Both the position numbers and the translations under genes were made by a program. 64,000 nucleotides of DNA from Desulfovibrio sp. (lineage in GTDB: Bacteria > Desulfobacterota > Desulfovibrionia > Desulfovibrionales > Desulfovibrionaceae), in the NCBI GenBank assembly GCA_030145055.1, contig JAQYWK010000003.1, positions 372,001-436,000 of the forward strand, given 5' to 3'. Below the pieces are notes generated by a model. It did not search any database, was not told where the DNA came from, and saw nothing but the letters and a program-made list of their open reading frames with translations. This document shows positions 61,556 through 64,000 of this stretch, one piece after another; the stretch's first letter is position 1; every line of letters starts with the position of its first letter.

Positions 61556-62353
61556 TTAACTAACAAAGATTTCAGGTTCGCGCCGCTCAACACAATTTGT
61601 TGCTAGCCATTTGGAAATTTCTAAAATACGAGGAACTTCCATTTTTCTCGAGTCATAAGTGCAAACTTTTACACACGCGCAACACAATATACAATTATCA
61701 GAATCGGTTATTACGTCTGATCCAACAGTTATTGCCCCCGTCGGACAAACTCTTTCACATGCTCCGCACAGCTCGCAATCTTCCTGCGAAAATGGAGTTA
61801 CAACTTCACGATGAACTCGCTCTTTGTAAGGGGCATTCCCCGGCACTTTTAGTTTGGTCCCAATTGGTAAGGTGTTGCTTACAAAATTAGCAGCCAACTC
61901 TTTTCCAAAAGATTTGGCTTTTTCAATATCTACCGCATCGGGCCTTCCCATAGCAACTGGCGTAACTTTAGTCGAATAAGAATGTTCACCAATAAAAGCA
62001 GCTGCTCCAACAGGCTTAAACCCAGCAGCTTCCGCCAAATCAGTCAGCTCAAGCAATGCATCTTCGTAAGCTCTGTTTCCATAAACAACCACAGTAACTA
62101 CGGGAACTCCATCTCCTTTAAGGGATTTTAACCTATCAAGGACTATAGCAGGCAAACGCCCAGCATAAACGGGAGATCCGATAATGACCAAATCATCCTT
62201 CGTACAATTTAAATCAACTGCAATGCCTTCATCTTTAGTCACATCACAAACGGTTAAATCTTCTGCTCCAATTCCTTCCGCAACAGCGTCAAGTATGCGC
62301 CTAGTGGTTCTAGTTGGAGAAAAACAGATTAACCTCAGTTTAGAACAAGCCAT
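61556..62353 (-). CDS. EFR1-type flavodoxin and diferredoxin protein
   Basis: The 265-residue protein has an N-terminal flavodoxin-like domain (FSPTRTTRRILDAVAEGIG as the FMN phosphate loop, then VIIGSPVYAGRLP) and two C-terminal [4Fe-4S] clusters (CELCGACERVCPTGAI and CILCCACVKVCTYDSRK). This matches the EFR1 family of cytoplasmic electron carriers. The ATG at 62353 (MACSKLRL) follows AGGGG; a TTG six bases upstream is not needed. The partner is unknown. It sits next to a transaldolase-like gene on the same strand, but a 75-bp gap separates them. Confidence 0.85.
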   Translation of the reverse strand: MACSKLRLICFSPTRTTRRILDAVAEGIGAEDLTVCDVTKDEGIAVDLNCTKDDLVIIGSPVYAGRLPAIVLDRLKSLKGDGVPVVTVVVYGNRAYEDALLELTDLAEAAGFKPVGAAAFIGEHSYSTKVTPVAMGRPDAVDIEKAKSFGKELAANFVSNTLPIGTKLKVPGNAPYKERVHREVVTPFSQEDCELCGACERVCPTGAITVGSDVITDSDNCILCCACVKVCTYDSRKMEVPRILEISKWLATNCVERREPEIFVS

Positions 62354-62435
62354 AAACAACCCCTAAATACCATGCCATGCTAAAAAAACACCGGACGTCA
62401 AAATTGCTGTCCGGCCTAAAATATATCTATAATAA

Positions 62436-63080
62436 CTATTTTGTTAAACTGTCCCAGTCCGCTTTAAAAGAAGCCAGCCCCTGATCTGTGAGTGGATGCT
62501 TAGCAAGCTCACTAATTACTTTATATGGAATAGTCGCCACGTCTGCGCCGATTAATGCTGAATCAAGGACATGGAGCGGATTACGAATGGACGCAACCAA
62601 GATCTTGGTCGGAAATTCGTAGTTATCAAAAATTGTTCTAATCTGAGAAATAAGCTCCATGCCATCGTGAGAGATTCCATCAAGCCTTCCAACGAAAGGA
62701 CTAACATAAGTCGCACCAGCCTTTGCGGCGAGTAGAGCCTGTAAAGGAGAAAACACGAGTGTTACATTAGTTTTCATACCCTTTTTATACAAAACCTTAG
62801 TCGCAACCAATCCCTCGGATGTTAAAGGAACTTTGATCACAACATTTTCACCAAATGAGGCTAAATCTTCGGCTTCCGCTATCATTTCTTCAGCAGTTTC
62901 ACCCATAACTTCGAGACTGACGGGCCCTGTAACTTCGTCACAAATCAGCTGAGCCTGCTGACGCCAATCCCCGCCCTCGCGAGAAAGAAGAGTTGGATTT
63001 GTGGTCACTCCGTCAAGAAGACCTTGTTTTTGCGCATTTCTGATTTCAACAATATTCGCGGTATCTAAAAAAAATTCCAT
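62436..63080 (-). CDS. talC: Transaldolase-like protein TalC/fructose-6-phosphate aldolase type
   Basis: The 214-residue product is a small transaldolase (MipB/TalC subfamily): [33 protein letters not shown], and the Schiff-base Lys83 in [12 protein letters not shown]. Downstream are [28 protein letters not shown] and [30 protein letters not shown]. It takes part in the non-oxidative pentose phosphate path. Without tests, transaldolase and fructose-6-phosphate aldolase cannot be separated. AGGAG precedes the ATG at 63080. Confidence 0.92.
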   Translation of the reverse strand: MEFFLDTANIVEIRNAQKQGLLDGVTTNPTLLSREGGDWRQQAQLICDEVTGPVSLEVMGETAEEMIAEAEDLASFGENVVIKVPLTSEGLVATKVLYKKGMKTNVTLVFSPLQALLAAKAGATYVSPFVGRLDGISHDGMELISQIRTIFDNYEFPTKILVASIRNPLHVLDSALIGADVATIPYKVISELAKHPLTDQGLASFKADWDSLTK

Positions 63081-63317
63081 ATTTTCTCCTGCTCAAATAT
63101 AAAAATAGAGCCATAAAAAATCTCACATTGCGATAACTCCAAGCCCACATCAATTTAATTCACGCACTGTTTTCATATCTCAAATGTGCAATGAGCAAAA
63201 GTACTATCTTCGAAACTTGCTAGAAGTATAACATCCTTCAACCACACGATATTATGCAACTATACGCAAAAATCACAAATTAAAAATAGCAGATGTATGT
63301 TCATTTATCACATTTCG

Positions 63318-63346
63318 TTGACAATAATTGTTGAAGTGCGTAAACA
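63318..63346 (+). promoter_or_regulatory. Promoter of the trp leader
   Basis: A perfect TTGACA (63318-63323) is 17 bases from TAAACA (63341-63346). An inverted repeat covers the -10. Confidence 0.7.
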
Positions 63347-63356
63347 CTTACGCACT
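63335..63356. promoter_or_regulatory. Candidate repressor operator over the trp promoter
   Basis: Arms AGTGCGTAA and TTACGCACT, 9 bp each with no mismatch, are separated by ACAC. The site overlaps the -10 and the start region, as expected of a tryptophan repressor operator; it does not match the E. coli TrpR box. Confidence 0.6.
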
Positions 63357-63410
63357 ATGAACGTATCTTATTCAAGTTTTTATATTTTCAATTGGTGGTG
63401 GCGCATTTAA
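63357..63410 (+). CDS. trpL: trp leader peptide with three Trp codons
   Basis: A 17-residue frame, MNVSYSSFYIFNWWWRI, has three consecutive TGG codons (63393-63401) and ends ten codons before an alternative-hairpin region. No strong ribosome site is visible, but leader peptides of this kind work with weak ones. Its composition is explained only by attenuation control of a tryptophan gene. The start lies at or just after the predicted transcription start region, so the 5' leader is very short. Confidence 0.85.
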   Translation: MNVSYSSFYIFNWWWRI

Positions 63411-63497
63411 TGCGTCGCGTGTAAGTTACGTTCTACAAAAAGTAACTAACAAAAAGTTTTTATAACCGCGACAGTGTAGACTGATCGCGGTTTTTTA
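63402..63497 (+). promoter_or_regulatory. trp attenuator (antiterminator and terminator)
   Basis: The terminator is AACCGCGA (63464-63471) with TCGCGGTT (63485-63492) followed by T. The antiterminator is GTCGCG (63414-63419) with CGCGAC (63467-63472), using the same bases. A pause stem CGCA (63402-63405) with TGCG (63411-63414) competes with it. Ribosome stalling on the three Trp codons would free the antiterminator. Confidence 0.78.
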
Positions 63498-63541
63498 TTA
63501 TCTGCGACACACTGTCTAAAAAGAGATTCAGGAGAGAAAAA

Positions 63542-64000
63542 ATGACTGACAATGCAACAATCAGTGCAGACGGTTTTTTTGGAGAATACGGCGGACAATT
63601 CGTTCCCGAACCGCTCATTCCTATCCTCAATGAGCTTGCCGATACTTATAACAAATACAAAGATGACACTGAATTCAAGCGGGAATTTGAATACTACCTT
63701 GCAAAGTACTCAGGCCGTCCTACCCCACTATACTTATGTTCCAATCTGACCCGCGAACTTGGCGGAGCTAAAATATATCTCAAACGCGAAGACTTAAACC
63801 ACCTTGGCGCACATAAAGTAAACAACACCCTCGGCCAAATCTTACTTGCTAAACGCATGGGCAAAAAGAAAATTATAGCCGAAACAGGCGCAGGTCAGCA
63901 CGGCGTAGCAACAGCAGCCACAGCGGCACTCATGGGTATGGAATGCACCATTTACATGGGCGCAGTGGATGTTGAAAGACAGAAGCTGAATGTATTCCGT
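63542..64000 (+). CDS. trpB: Tryptophan synthase beta chain (N-terminal part)
   Basis: The first 153 residues of TrpB are present; the rest lies beyond the right edge. [20 protein letters not shown] opens the protein, [12 protein letters not shown] gives the substrate-side loop and the PLP Lys is K92 in [28 protein letters not shown] is the following glycine loop. AGGAGAG precedes the ATG. It is the first gene after a trp leader and attenuator, so it is directly controlled by tryptophan supply. Confidence 0.97.
   Translation, partial: MTDNATISADGFFGEYGGQFVPEPLIPILNELADTYNKYKDDTEFKREFEYYLAKYSGRPTPLYLCSNLTRELGGAKIYLKREDLNHLGAHKVNNTLGQILLAKRMGKKKIIAETGAGQHGVATAATAALMGMECTIYMGAVDVERQKLNVFR

Noticed and set aside
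1-64000. CRISPR arrays, prophage genes and complete insertion sequences.
   Set aside because: No regularly spaced repeats, capsid, integrase or transposase genes were seen on either strand.

Overview
This window is chromosomal DNA from a sulfate-reducing deltaproteobacterium of the order Desulfovibrionales. A marine, low-GC Maridesulfovibrio/Desulfovibrio-type organism is the best guess. The reasons are an intact sixteen-heme Hmc transmembrane redox complex followed by Rrf1/Rrf2-type regulators, a soluble periplasmic selenocysteine formate dehydrogenase (FdhAB) with FdhE, an overall low GC content by eye, and many large PAS-containing sensor kinases. The species assignment is inference.

Layout. 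0-5.4 kb (minus strand): the 5' part of lpxK, a BI-1/YccA membrane protein, a POT peptide transporter, a Na+/Ca2+ exchanger and a PP-loop tRNA-thiolation-type enzyme. 5.6-10.5 kb: recA, alaS and the rplM-rpsI pair. 10.8-14.8 kb: a tight three-gene unit of an EAL-HDOD protein, a histidine kinase with a degenerate receiver, and a radical SAM protein. 14.9-17.6 kb: a YdbH-like AsmA-type envelope protein with a YdbL/YnbE-like lipoprotein. 17.7-20.4 kb: purM (minus), a small exported protein and an AmrS-type radical SAM enzyme. 20.5-24.7 kb: two identical tRNA-Pro(UGG) genes inside a nearly identical block of about 170 bp, exactly 4032 bp apart. Between them lie a DsrE-like protein and a tungstate ABC transporter (wtpABC). 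24.9-32.5 kb: a molybdenum/tungsten enzyme block with an FmdE/MoCF-domain fusion, a ModE-type one-domain regulator, selenocysteine fdhA (in-frame UGA at 28279), fdhB and fdhE. 32.6-40.9 kb: a decayed response regulator, a BvgS-like hybrid-free kinase with a ten-G tract, a 52-residue zinc-ribbon gene, two tandem EF-hand proteins, a CHASE-PAS-GGDEF cyclase and a lipoprotein. 41.2-54.5 kb: the hmcABCDEF operon with a structured leader, then a tandem-Usp protein, two receiver-only regulators, a REC-PAS-PAS kinase, an Rrf2 protein and a sensor kinase with two c-type heme motifs in its periplasmic domain. 54.5-61.4 kb: PnuC plus a NadR-like kinase (NAD salvage) and a five-gene oligopeptide/nickel-type ABC importer. 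61.5-64 kb: a flavodoxin-ferredoxin protein and TalC (minus), then a trp leader with three consecutive Trp codons and the start of trpB.

How it fits together. Tungstate uptake, pterin-cofactor handling, a ModE-like regulator, the selenoenzyme and its accessory factor lie in one 12-kb stretch. This suggests one supply line for periplasmic formate oxidation. Electrons from periplasmic hydrogen or formate would pass through cytochrome c3 to HmcA and across the membrane through HmcBCDEF. The regulators just downstream (Fe-S-type Rrf2, Cys-containing PAS kinases and a putative diheme sensor kinase) look built to read redox state, so this locus is the most promising for new biology. Other unusual items are the GGTA repeats at 25-nt period upstream of hmcA, the nested hairpin in the hmc leader, the tRNA-flanked segment and the trp attenuator placed directly ahead of trpB.

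No CRISPR array, rRNA, prophage or complete insertion sequence was seen. All coordinates were read by eye; no folding or database search was run.
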